NCBI GenBank assembly: GCA_004195315.1 | Contig: SDWL01000006.1 | Location: 1 to 22,165, forward strand | From: Lutibacter sp. | GTDB taxonomy: Bacteria > Bacteroidota > Bacteroidia > Flavobacteriales > Flavobacteriaceae | Direction of reading: 5' to 3' | DNA: 22,165 nucleotides | Shown here: positions 9,601 to 15,927 of the stretch, one piece after another | Layout: every line of letters starts with the position of its first letter | Position numbering within the stretch: the first letter of the stretch is position 1 | Program-made: the position numbers and the translations under genes | Notes under the pieces: generated by a model | Database searches by the model: none | What the model saw: the letters and a program-made list of their open reading frames with translations, nothing else | What the model was told of the DNA's origin: nothing

Positions 9601-10439
9601 TGACAGTAAGAAATGATTTAAGCTCAATAAAAGTTTTAGGAACTGTTGGGGAACCTATTAATGAAGAAGCTTGGCACTGGTATGATGAAAAAATTGGAAA
9701 ACAAAAATCTCCAATTGTAGATACTTGGTGGCAAACGGAAACAGGAAGTATAATGATTTCTCCTTTGGCTGGAGTAACACCTACAAAACCAACGTTTGCA
9801 ACAAGGCCAATGCCTGGCGTGCAACCTTGTTTAGTTGATGAATTGGGAAATGAATTAAATTCAAACCCAGCTGAAGGAAGATTATGTATTAAATATCCTT
9901 GGCCATCAATTGCACGAACTATTTATGGAGATCATAAGCGGTATAAAGAAACATATTTCACTGCATTTCCTGGTAAGTATTTTACGGGAGATGGTTCATT
10001 CAGAGATTTAGAAGGAAATTATAGAATTATTGGTAGAGTTGATGATGTTGTTATAGTTTCGGGCCATAATTTAGGAACTGCACCAATTGAAAATATAATT
10101 AATGCGCACAGTAATGTTGTTGAATCTGCTATTGTTGGGTTCCCTCACAATATTAAAGGAAATGCATTATATGCCTATGTGATAGTTTATGAAATTCCTG
10201 AAAATGAAGATTTCTTACGTCATGAAATTAATGATTTAATTGCACGTACAATTGGTCCAATTGCCAAATTAGAAAAAATTCAATTTGTACCAGATTTACC
10301 TAAAACACGTTCAGGTAAAATTATGAGACGTATTTTACGTAAAATAGCAGAAAATGAAACTTCAAATCTGGGAGATATTTCAACTTTATTAAATCCTGAT
10401 GCGGTGAAAGCCATTATGGATGGGTCATTGGTAAAATAA
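6615..10439 (+). CDS. Bifunctional PrpE-Acs fusion: propionyl/acetyl-CoA synthetase
   Basis: This 1274-residue protein holds two complete AMP-forming acyl-CoA synthetases. Unit 1 (about residues 1-627) is PrpE-like: RWFADGKLN, the stretch IYDSPVT, nucleotide-binding motif YTSGTTGKPKG at 238-248, FWAASDVGWVVGHS, HWWQTESGW, catalytic Lys588 in TRSGKILRK, and a C-terminal TIDDPEI segment typical of propionyl-CoA synthetase ends. Unit 2 (about 645-1274) is Acs-like: WFKGAKLNITENCLDRHL, YTSGSTGKPKG from residue 888, TWWQTETG, and Lys1235 in TRSGKIMRR. Each lysine is the adenylation lysine that protein acetylases modify in Acs of other bacteria. Usual family length is about 630-650. No stop, frameshift or obvious internal start separates the halves. 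It ends the kinase operon and probably activates the acids imported by the symporters. Confidence 0.95.
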   Translation: MSYQKHYDNSIENPEQFWAEQANNIKWYKKPTTILSKDENGFDRWFADGKLNICYLAVDKHVEDGYGDQTAIIYDSPVTQRKVTFTFNEVKSEVERLAGGLRDLGVKKGDTIIIYMPMIPHAAFSMLACARIGAIHSVVFGGFAPHELAIRIDDCKPKVIITATSGVEVDRLIAYKPLVDEAVELAEHKPNKVVVFQRRLGAIMTKTERYVSYKKLVKNSKPVDCVEMNSTDPLYILYTSGTTGKPKGILRDTGGYAAALKYSMKSIYGVDEGDTFWAASDVGWVVGHSFIVYGPLLNRNTTIVFEGKPIRTPDASTFWRIISENNVKVMFTAPTAIRAIKKEDPNGDLMKNYDLSCLKYQFLAGERCDVATLKWLEDKLNIPVIDHWWQTESGWPMVSNMMGVEALPVKPGSAGKGVSGYDIQILNNDGQEVGANEEGLVAVKLPLPPGNLLNIWGNTERYVEGYLKKFPGYYFSGDGGYKDDEGYVYITGRVDDVINVAGHRLSTAEMEEIVSSNPSVAECAVFGIEDQLKGQIPLALVVLKSGDYVSGFELEYKIVQEVRKQIGAVASLKKVLIVTRLPKTRSGKILRKLLRNMADGVAYTIPSTIDDPEIISEIVHEFKLHKIGVFEHATEEEKQTLEDLRIDSFIKYYKSYQHSVNDPEGYWAQIAETFTWRKKWDKVVEYNWDTPKFEWFKGAKLNITENCLDRHLEKRGDTTAIIWEPNDPNEANRTLTYKELHAEVSKFSNVLKRRGVVKGDRICIYMPMVPELAIAVLACARIGAVHSVVFAGFSAVALSTRINDAECKILLTSDGVFRGDKAVDFKSIVDEALETCPTIETSIVLNRVNGNIKMKEGRDVWWHEELAKVDANCPAEEMDAEDMLFILYTSGSTGKPKGMVHTCAGYMVQTAHSFKNVFQYEHGDVYFCTADIGWITGHSYIVYGPLAAGATTLMFEGIPSYPDYSRFWQIVEKYKVNQFYTAPTAIRALAAQGNEMTVRNDLSSIKVLGTVGEPINEEAWHWYDEKIGKQKSPIVDTWWQTETGSIMISPLAGVTPTKPTFATRPMPGVQPCLVDELGNELNSNPAEGRLCIKYPWPSIARTIYGDHKRYKETYFTAFPGKYFTGDGSFRDLEGNYRIIGRVDDVVIVSGHNLGTAPIENIINAHSNVVESAIVGFPHNIKGNALYAYVIVYEIPENEDFLRHEINDLIARTIGPIAKLEKIQFVPDLPKTRSGKIMRRILRKIAENETSNLGDISTLLNPDAVKAIMDGSLVK

Positions 10440-10456
10440 ATTGCTGATTTGTATAG

Positions 10457-10489
10457 AAAAAGCGTTTTCAAAATTTGAAAACGCTTTTT
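10457..10489 (+). terminator. Strong rho-independent terminator after prpE-acs fusion
   Basis: A perfect 16-bp inverted repeat (10457-10472 with 10474-10489) begins 18 bp after the synthetase stop. Its arms end in a run of A on the left and T on the right, so it can act on either strand. It separates the acetate locus from the nitrate reductase operon. Confidence 0.88.
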
Positions 10490-10671
10490 ATGTTTTCGTT
10501 TTTTAAGGAAATATATTTAGTTCAAAATAAATGATAACTACTTTAATTAGGAGTTTTGAATTATAATTTTGGATATAATACTGGTTTTTAAATTATTAAA
10601 AAATAGAAGATAAAAATATCTCAAATACCTTATTTAGAGTGATTTCAAATTACAGGACTAACAGGTCTTTT

Positions 10672-10685
10672 ATGATAAATGTCAT
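10672..10685 (+). promoter_or_regulatory. Candidate CRP/FNR-family operator
   Basis: The 14-mer ATGATaaatGTCAT is a five-base inverted repeat with a 4-bp centre and one mismatch, close to the TTGAC-N4-GTCAA type of site used by FNR, NnrR and HcpR regulators. Its centre lies about 41.5 bp before the start point expected from the -7 element at 10707-10714, the classic position for an activator touching RNA polymerase. The regulator itself is not in the window. Confidence 0.4.
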
Positions 10686-10706
10686 CTTTCGAGATTTTTT
10701 AATATT

Positions 10707-10714
10707 TATATTTG
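10707..10714 (+). promoter_or_regulatory. Candidate Bacteroidota -7 promoter element for nap operon
   Basis: TATATTTG matches the Bacteroidota -7 consensus TAnnTTTG and lies 25 bp before the napD start codon. The expected TTTG near -33 is poor (only TTTC at 10687-10690), which would fit a promoter needing an activator. Confidence 0.35.
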
Positions 10715-10739
10715 TAATATCAGTTACACTTAAAAAATT

Positions 10740-10970
10740 ATGCCAATAAAAAGTTATATACTTCATTGTGAGTATCAGAATAAGAATATTTTACTAAATG
10801 AACTTCAAAAATTAACTAATTGTGAAGTTATTCCAGCTCAAAATCATGAGGTAATTGTAGTGGTTACCGATACAGATTCAGAAGAAACAGACACAGAATT
10901 ATACAATCAACTATTAGAAATGAAGGGCTTGAAACATTTGTCATTGGTTTCAGGTTTTGATGCTAAATAA
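10740..10970 (+). CDS. napD: NapD-like chaperone for periplasmic nitrate reductase
   Basis: This 76-residue protein matches the NapD family in length and pattern: an N-terminal beta strand (KSYILHCE), a helix, a central IVVVTDTDSEETD strand-turn, and a C-terminal strand (GLKHLSLVSGF) in a ferredoxin-like fold. In other bacteria NapD is a cytoplasmic protein that binds the twin-arginine signal peptide of NapA and holds it back until the molybdenum cofactor is loaded. It is the first gene of the nitrate reductase operon and ends 7 bp before the preferred napA start. It is slightly shorter than the E. coli protein (about 87 residues). Confidence 0.88.
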   Translation: MPIKSYILHCEYQNKNILLNELQKLTNCEVIPAQNHEVIVVVTDTDSEETDTELYNQLLEMKGLKHLSLVSGFDAK

Positions 10971-10977
10971 TAAAAAT

Positions 10978-13305
10978 ATGGTACAGACAAACGTAGATCG
11001 TAGATCTTTTATTAAAAAAATGGCTGCTGCTGCTGCAATGACAACAGCTGCAACAATGTTTCCAGGAATTATTTTTGCTTCTGAACAAGTGAAAAATTTA
11101 AATAATGCAGGAAATTTAGATTGGAAAAAAGGACCTTGTCGTTTTTGCGGTGTAGGCTGCGGAATTTTGGTTGGAGTGGAGAGTGGGAATGCAGTTGCTG
11201 TAAAAGGGGATCCTAACTGTTCGGTGAATAAAGGACTTCTTTGTGTGAAAGGATATCACCAAACTATGTGTATTCAGGCAAAAGATCGTTTAACACACGC
11301 ATTGGTTAAGAAAAATGGTAGTTATGTAAAAACTCCTATTAATGAAGCTTTAGATCTTGTTGCCAGTAAAATGAAGCAAACAATTGAAGATCACGGTAAA
11401 GATTCAGTAGCAATGTATACATCAGGACAATCTACAATTCCTGAAGGTTATGTGGCTTCAAAATTAATGAAGGGAGCAATTGGAACTAATAATTTAGATT
11501 GTAATGCACGTCTTTGTATGGCAAGTGCGGTTACTGGTTTTTTAACAACTTTTGGAGCAGATGAACCAATGGGTTGTTATGAAGATATTGACCATGCAGA
11601 TTATTTTATCACTTGGGGAAACAATATGGCTGAAATGCATCCAGTATTGTTTTCTAGAATGTTAGAACAAAAAAATAACAGAGGAGCTAAAATTATTGAT
11701 TTTGCTACTAGAACAACACGTACTAGTATGGCATCAAATAAATCAATTTTATTTGAACCTCAAACAGATTTAGCTGTTGCAAATGCTATTTGCTATGAAA
11801 TAATAAATAATGGTTGGGTAAATAAATCATTTGTTGAAAAGCATTGCAACTTTAGCAAAGGGATAACTAATATAGGGTATGGTTTAGAAGATAAATTTAA
11901 ATTTACTGACAAGCCTGAAAAAATTTCTTTTGAAGAGTATAAGAAATTTTTAAAAGATTATACACCAGAAAAAGTAGCTAAATATTCAAAAGTATCTGTT
12001 AAAGATATCAAGTACTTAGCAAATATTTACGGAGATCCAAATAAGAAAGTAGTTTCATATTGGTGTATGGGAATGAACCAGCACACAAGAGGAACTTGGA
12101 TAAATAACCTTGTTTATAATATTCATTTATTAACAGGTAAAATATCTCAGCCAGGAAATGGACCTTTCTCTTTAACAGGTCAACCATCTGCTTGTGGAAC
12201 TGCACGTGAAGTAGGAACTTTTACTCATAAACTTCCACACGGAGTTGTTATGAATAAAAAGGATAGAGAAATGGCAGCCAGAATTTGGAAAGTGCCAGTA
12301 GAAAATATTCCTTCAAAACCAACGTATCACGCAACAGAAATGTTTAGAGCTGTAGATAGAGGAGATATTAAATTTATCTGGACTCAGGTTACAAATCCAT
12401 TAGTTTCTTTACCAAAAACAAGTCGTTACAGACCTGCAATGGAAAAAGATTCTTGCTTTGTTGTTGTTTCAGATGTATTTCCAACACCTACTTCAGATGT
12501 TGCAGATGTAATTTTACCTGCAGCTTGGCATATTGAAAAAGCTGGAATGTATGGAAACTCAGAACGTAGAACACAGCAATGGGATAAAATGGTTGAAGGA
12601 CCAGGAGATACTATGCCAGATGCTTGGATGACAATTGAAGTTGCCAAAAGAATGGGATATGGAGATTTATTCCCATACAGTGAAGAAAATCATGCAGAAG
12701 AAATATATAATGAATACAGACAATTTCATGAAGGTGCAAAACACGGAATGGCTCCTTTAGAAGTTTTGAAAAAGGAATCAGGCGTAATTTGGCCATATGT
12801 GGATGGTAAATCTACACAATGGCGTTTTAATTCGGAATATGATCCAGCTTGTACAAATGGTGAAGATTTTCATTTTTACGGAAAACCTGATGGAAAAGCG
12901 GTTATTTGGCAGCGTCCTTTTGAGCCAGCTCCTGAAATGCCAGATCAGGAATATCCATTTTGGTTAAATACAGGTCGTGTAATTGAACATTGGCATACAG
13001 GTTCAATGACAAGAAGAATTCCTGTATTGCATAAAGCTATGCCTAATGCATATGTAGAATTACATCCTGAAGATGCTATTAAATTCGGCATTAGAAATGG
13101 AGAACAAGTAAAAGTTACTTCACGAAGAGGTTCTTGTACTTTACCAGCATCAATTAATGAAAGAGGTTTACCAACAAAAGGACAAGTATTTGTACCATTT
13201 TTTGATGAAAGTTTATTAATTAATGATGTAACCTTAGATGCTTTTTGTCCAATTTCAAAAGAACCGGATTATAAGAAGTGTGCAGTAAAAATTGAAAAAG
13301 TATAA
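10978..13305 (+). CDS. napA: Periplasmic nitrate reductase catalytic subunit NapA
   Basis: This molybdenum enzyme reduces nitrate to nitrite in the periplasm. With ATG 10978 it has 775 residues. The twin-arginine signal is at Arg8/Arg9 (DRRSFIKK) followed by an Ala-rich hydrophobic stretch. Cys54, Cys57, Cys61 and Cys89 bind the 4Fe-4S cluster; Cys180 in NARLCMASAV is the expected molybdenum ligand. The stretches TWINNLVYNIHLLTGK and TAREVGTFTHKLP are typical of NapA rather than formate dehydrogenase or NasA. An upstream in-frame TTG (10957) and ATG (10960) exist, but they would overlap napD and add nothing recognisable before the signal peptide. It is shorter than E. coli NapA (828) and closer to the roughly 750-residue monomeric types. 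NapD is directly upstream and a NapB-like cytochrome directly downstream. Confidence 0.95.
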   Translation: MVQTNVDRRSFIKKMAAAAAMTTAATMFPGIIFASEQVKNLNNAGNLDWKKGPCRFCGVGCGILVGVESGNAVAVKGDPNCSVNKGLLCVKGYHQTMCIQAKDRLTHALVKKNGSYVKTPINEALDLVASKMKQTIEDHGKDSVAMYTSGQSTIPEGYVASKLMKGAIGTNNLDCNARLCMASAVTGFLTTFGADEPMGCYEDIDHADYFITWGNNMAEMHPVLFSRMLEQKNNRGAKIIDFATRTTRTSMASNKSILFEPQTDLAVANAICYEIINNGWVNKSFVEKHCNFSKGITNIGYGLEDKFKFTDKPEKISFEEYKKFLKDYTPEKVAKYSKVSVKDIKYLANIYGDPNKKVVSYWCMGMNQHTRGTWINNLVYNIHLLTGKISQPGNGPFSLTGQPSACGTAREVGTFTHKLPHGVVMNKKDREMAARIWKVPVENIPSKPTYHATEMFRAVDRGDIKFIWTQVTNPLVSLPKTSRYRPAMEKDSCFVVVSDVFPTPTSDVADVILPAAWHIEKAGMYGNSERRTQQWDKMVEGPGDTMPDAWMTIEVAKRMGYGDLFPYSEENHAEEIYNEYRQFHEGAKHGMAPLEVLKKESGVIWPYVDGKSTQWRFNSEYDPACTNGEDFHFYGKPDGKAVIWQRPFEPAPEMPDQEYPFWLNTGRVIEHWHTGSMTRRIPVLHKAMPNAYVELHPEDAIKFGIRNGEQVKVTSRRGSCTLPASINERGLPTKGQVFVPFFDESLLINDVTLDAFCPISKEPDYKKCAVKIEKV

Positions 13306-13322
13306 TAAGCAATTCTTTAATT

Positions 13323-13994
13323 ATGAAACGATTATATTTTATAGGAATATTTGCTTTGTTAACAATTACAACCATTTTTATTTGGTCTAAAAGTTATTAT
13401 GCACAACAAGAAGAAGCGTATGTACAATTGGCTGTTGAAAAAGGAGTTGCTTTAATTCCTTCTGAAAAAGGAGTTTTTGAAAGATCTGAATTTGCAAATG
13501 ATTATGGAACAATGCGTGACGATTATAAAGGTGGAAGAACTTTAGAAACCTATTATGATAACAGAGCATTTCACGGAGCACCTCCAAGTATTCCGCATCC
13601 AATTGTAAATGAGTTAACAATGGGAGATAAAAGTTGTTTAAAGTGTCATGAGAATGGTGGTTATGTAGCAAAGTTTAAAGCATTTACACCAGTTGTTCCT
13701 CATCCTGAAAAGGTAAATTGTAGACAATGTCACGTTCCTCAAAAAACAAAAGGATTGTTTAGACCTACTAATGGAAAAGGATTTCCAACTCCAAGTATTA
13801 ATAATGAAGCTTTTGTAGGAGGACCACCAGTGATTCCTCATCAAATTCAATTGCACGAAAATTGTTTGGCTTGCCACGCAGGACCTTCAGCTCCGGTTGA
13901 AATAAGAGTGTTGCATCCTGAACGTTCAAATTGTAGACAATGTCACGTTTTGAATAACAAAGAAATGACTGATATTGGAGATTTTATAAGATAA
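13323..13994 (+). CDS. NapB-like cytochrome with duplicated diheme unit (four CXXCH)
   Basis: This 223-residue protein has an N-terminal signal or anchor helix (about 4-21) and four haem-binding CXXCH motifs: Cys105-His109, Cys133-His137, Cys181-His185 and Cys204-His208. Classical NapB has two. Two internal units carry the NapB signature in the same order: unit 1 (81-139) has GAPPSIPH, CLKCH, VVPHPE and CRQCHVP; unit 2 (162-210) has GGPPVIPH, CLACH, VLHPE and CRQCHVL. His92, His127, His173 and His198 are candidate distal haem ligands. It is 17 bp after napA, so it should pass electrons to NapA. The duplication is read from the sequence; a four-haem function is inferred. I leave the symbol blank because it departs from standard napB. 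Confidence 0.85.
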   Translation: MKRLYFIGIFALLTITTIFIWSKSYYAQQEEAYVQLAVEKGVALIPSEKGVFERSEFANDYGTMRDDYKGGRTLETYYDNRAFHGAPPSIPHPIVNELTMGDKSCLKCHENGGYVAKFKAFTPVVPHPEKVNCRQCHVPQKTKGLFRPTNGKGFPTPSINNEAFVGGPPVIPHQIQLHENCLACHAGPSAPVEIRVLHPERSNCRQCHVLNNKEMTDIGDFIR

Positions 13995-13997
13995 AAG

Positions 13998-14636
13998 ATG
14001 AAGCAAATGACAACAAAATTAGTACTAAAAGCATTAACAATAGTTATATGTTTATTTGTGATCTCTTGTAAACATAGTGATGAGCATAAATATCATACTG
14101 TAGTAGATAAAATAGAAGCAGAAACTGTTACACCTGAAAACTTAACAGTAACATCTGAAACTTTTAATGAAAATATTAAAACTGTAAAAATTGAAGAAGA
14201 CGGTTTTGAGTTTTTAATACCAGAAAGAAAAAGCCAGATAACATCATTTAACTGTACGGAATGTCATACAAAACCAATTGATAAATTAAAACAAGATCAG
14301 GTTGGTGAAAAAGCTGCACATTGGAATATCAAATTAGCGCATGCTGGATCTGAAATTATGAATTGTGCAACTTGCCATACATCTAATAATATGGATAATT
14401 TGCATAGTTTAACCAATAGTGAAATTGACTTTAATTACAGTTATAAATTATGTAGCCAGTGCCACCAGAAAGAATTTAAAGACTGGAAAGGTGGAGCACA
14501 CGGAAAACAACTGGGAGGTTGGGCACCACCAAGATTATCTAATACTTGTGTGAATTGCCATAACCCACATAAACCAGCATTTGAAAAACGTTGGCCAGTT
14601 AGGTTTAATACACAAAAAGTTAAAGAACGTCAATAA
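13998..14636 (+). CDS. Tetraheme c-type cytochrome lipoprotein
   Basis: This 212-residue protein has a lipoprotein signal peptide (hydrophobic 9-22, lipobox FVIS before Cys24), an acidic linker of about 60 residues, and then four CXXCH motifs: Cys86-His90, Cys123-His127, Cys152-His156 and Cys184-His188. Additional histidines (for example His108, His115, His168) could supply second axial ligands. It is not NapC/NirT-like, as the lipobox replaces a transmembrane anchor and the NapC core is absent; cytochrome c3/NrfB-like families are the nearest analogues I can name. It lies 3 bp after the NapB-like gene and 32 bp before an Fe-S/NrfD pair, so it probably relays electrons from that pair to the NapB-like protein. 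The precise family is uncertain. Confidence 0.82.
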   Translation: MKQMTTKLVLKALTIVICLFVISCKHSDEHKYHTVVDKIEAETVTPENLTVTSETFNENIKTVKIEEDGFEFLIPERKSQITSFNCTECHTKPIDKLKQDQVGEKAAHWNIKLAHAGSEIMNCATCHTSNNMDNLHSLTNSEIDFNYSYKLCSQCHQKEFKDWKGGAHGKQLGGWAPPRLSNTCVNCHNPHKPAFEKRWPVRFNTQKVKERQ

Positions 14637-14668
14637 CATAACAATTGTTTTAATAAATAAACTAAACA

Positions 14669-15721
14669 ATGAGTAACGATAGTAAAAAATGGTATTCTTT
14701 TAATTTGAACAAATCTGATAAATCAGATTCTTGTGGATGCGGAAGTAATTCTGGCTCTTGTTCAGATGAAAAACCAAAAGATGGATACGACCAAATTATG
14801 GATGTATCTATGGATAGAAGATCGGCATTTAAGAAAATTACAGCAGGTTTTTTAATAGGAGCCGGAGCAGTTAGTTCTTCTTGTAGTGTTGTAAGTGGTG
14901 ATGAAAGCAAAGAGAAATCTGGGATTGAATGGGATGAGTACTTTAAAGGGAATTACAAGTTAATGACCGATGAAGATAAAACTGAAACTGTTGATCGTTT
15001 AACAAGATCATACGAATTACGTACTGGAAAGAAATTAAATATGTCATCTAAAGACGCTGAAGAAGATGTGTTATTTGGATATGCATTTAATATTTCTAAG
15101 TGTCAGGGATATATGGATTGTGTGAATGCTTGTGTTGAAGAAAATAATCAAGATAGAGCTTCGGAAATGCAGTACATAAGAATTCACGAAATGGAAGATG
15201 GAAAAGGCTTCAATTTTGAAGAATCTGATGATAATTATTATCATGAAGTTCCAGCAGATGGTCATTTTTATATGGGAACACAATGTTTTCATTGTGATAA
15301 TCCTCCTTGTGTTGAGGTTTGTCCGGTTCAAGCAACGTGGAAAGAGAAAGATGGAATTGTTGTAATTGATTACGATTGGTGTGTTGGTTGTAGATATTGT
15401 ATGGCAGCTTGTCCTTACGATGGAAGAAGATTTAATTGGAAAACACCAGAAGTACCAGAGCAAGAAGTAAATAAAAACCAACATTATTTAGGAAATAGAT
15501 TACGTAAAAAAGGTGTTATGGAAAAATGTACTTTCTGTATACAACGTTCTCGTGAAGGTCAAAACCCTGCTTGTGTTGAAGCTTGTCCAACAGGTTCAAG
15601 AACTTTTGGAAATTTATTAGATCCAAAAAGTAATATTCGTTGGATTTTAGAAAATAAGAAAGTTTTTAGATTAAAAGAAGATTTAGGTACCGAGCCAAAG
15701 TTTTGGTACTATATGGATTAA
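14669..15721 (+). CDS. Tat-targeted four-cluster Fe-S protein (NrfC/HybA/DsrO-like)
   Basis: This 350-residue electron-transfer subunit carries a twin-arginine motif unusually far in (Arg50/Arg51, DRRSAFKK), a hydrophobic stretch and a possible lipobox ending at Cys72. Cluster motifs are Cys145-Cys151-Cys155, Cys206-Cys209-Cys214-Cys218, Cys238-Cys241-Cys244-Cys248 and Cys287-Cys290-Cys302-Cys306. The first motif has Tyr148 where the second cysteine is expected, so one cluster may be 3Fe-4S. Residues 22-31 are Cys/Gly/Ser-rich (CGCGSNSGSC) ahead of the Tat motif, which is odd. It is the usual partner of an NrfD-type membrane protein, which is the next gene, and is inferred to pass electrons from quinol to the cytochromes of the nitrate reductase. 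Confidence 0.9.
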   Translation: MSNDSKKWYSFNLNKSDKSDSCGCGSNSGSCSDEKPKDGYDQIMDVSMDRRSAFKKITAGFLIGAGAVSSSCSVVSGDESKEKSGIEWDEYFKGNYKLMTDEDKTETVDRLTRSYELRTGKKLNMSSKDAEEDVLFGYAFNISKCQGYMDCVNACVEENNQDRASEMQYIRIHEMEDGKGFNFEESDDNYYHEVPADGHFYMGTQCFHCDNPPCVEVCPVQATWKEKDGIVVIDYDWCVGCRYCMAACPYDGRRFNWKTPEVPEQEVNKNQHYLGNRLRKKGVMEKCTFCIQRSREGQNPACVEACPTGSRTFGNLLDPKSNIRWILENKKVFRLKEDLGTEPKFWYYMD

Positions 15722-15734
15722 TAAAATTTGAGTT

Positions 15735-15910
15735 AATCTTTTTACGATTGGCTTTGTTAAAATAGTGCGTTAGGGATAGAGCGGTATGTTTGAGCTCTTT
15801 TTATTGAGAAATAAAAAAGCGAGTAGCGAAATACTTGTATTCATGAGATCCGTATAAGTAAAATAAAGATTACGAACAAAGCCAGACCTTTAATTTTTTA
15901 AAGGTAACGC
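15735..15910 (+). repeat. Structured intergenic element, RNA-like (possibly Flavo-1 type)
   Basis: The 206-bp gap between the Fe-S and NrfD genes has no open frame of note but is dense in pairings. A hairpin at 15794-15805/15810-15820 has one bulged C and a GAGA (GNRA) loop. GCGTTA at 15767-15772 pairs with TAACGC at 15905-15910. GGCTTTGTT at 15750-15758 pairs with 15875-15883, crossing the previous pairing. AATCTTT at 15735-15741 could pair with 15865-15871. A hairpin of 8 bp with a T4 loop lies at 15886-15905. The blocks TTAGGGATAGAGCGG and GAGTAGCGAAATAC are ones I recall from repeated intergenic elements in flavobacterial genomes, perhaps the Flavo-1 RNA family; that match is from memory and unverified. 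Strand is assumed from the gene direction. Confidence 0.55.
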
Positions 15911-15927
15911 CCAAATAAAAAATAGAA

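Larger units (their letters stand above)
10490..10739 (+). promoter_or_regulatory. Regulatory spacer upstream of nap operon
   Basis: This stretch of about 250 bp has no plausible gene; short open frames in it lack coding character. It is very AT-rich and contains, near its right end, a candidate CRP/FNR-type palindrome and a Bacteroidota-type promoter element, listed separately. Nothing else recognisable was found in 10490-10665. Confidence 0.5.

Noticed and set aside
10957..10977. Upstream TTG (10957) and ATG (10960) starts for napA
   Set aside because: They overlap the end of napD and add seven residues with no function before the Tat signal; ATG 10978 gives a normal n-region.
10978..13305. 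Formate dehydrogenase or assimilatory nitrate reductase instead of NapA
   Set aside because: The Tat signal, NARLCMASAV, the TAREVGTF stretch, an adjacent napD and a NapB-like cytochrome all point to the periplasmic nitrate reductase.
13998..14636. NapC/NirT-type membrane tetraheme cytochrome
   Set aside because: It has a lipobox at Cys24 rather than a transmembrane anchor, and the spacing and sequence around the CXXCH motifs do not match NapC.
15750..15883. Insertion-sequence remnant or MITE defined by the 9-bp inverted repeat
   Set aside because: There is no transposase piece and no clear target duplication (only a short TTACGA repeat near each end), and the internal hairpins fit a structured RNA element better.
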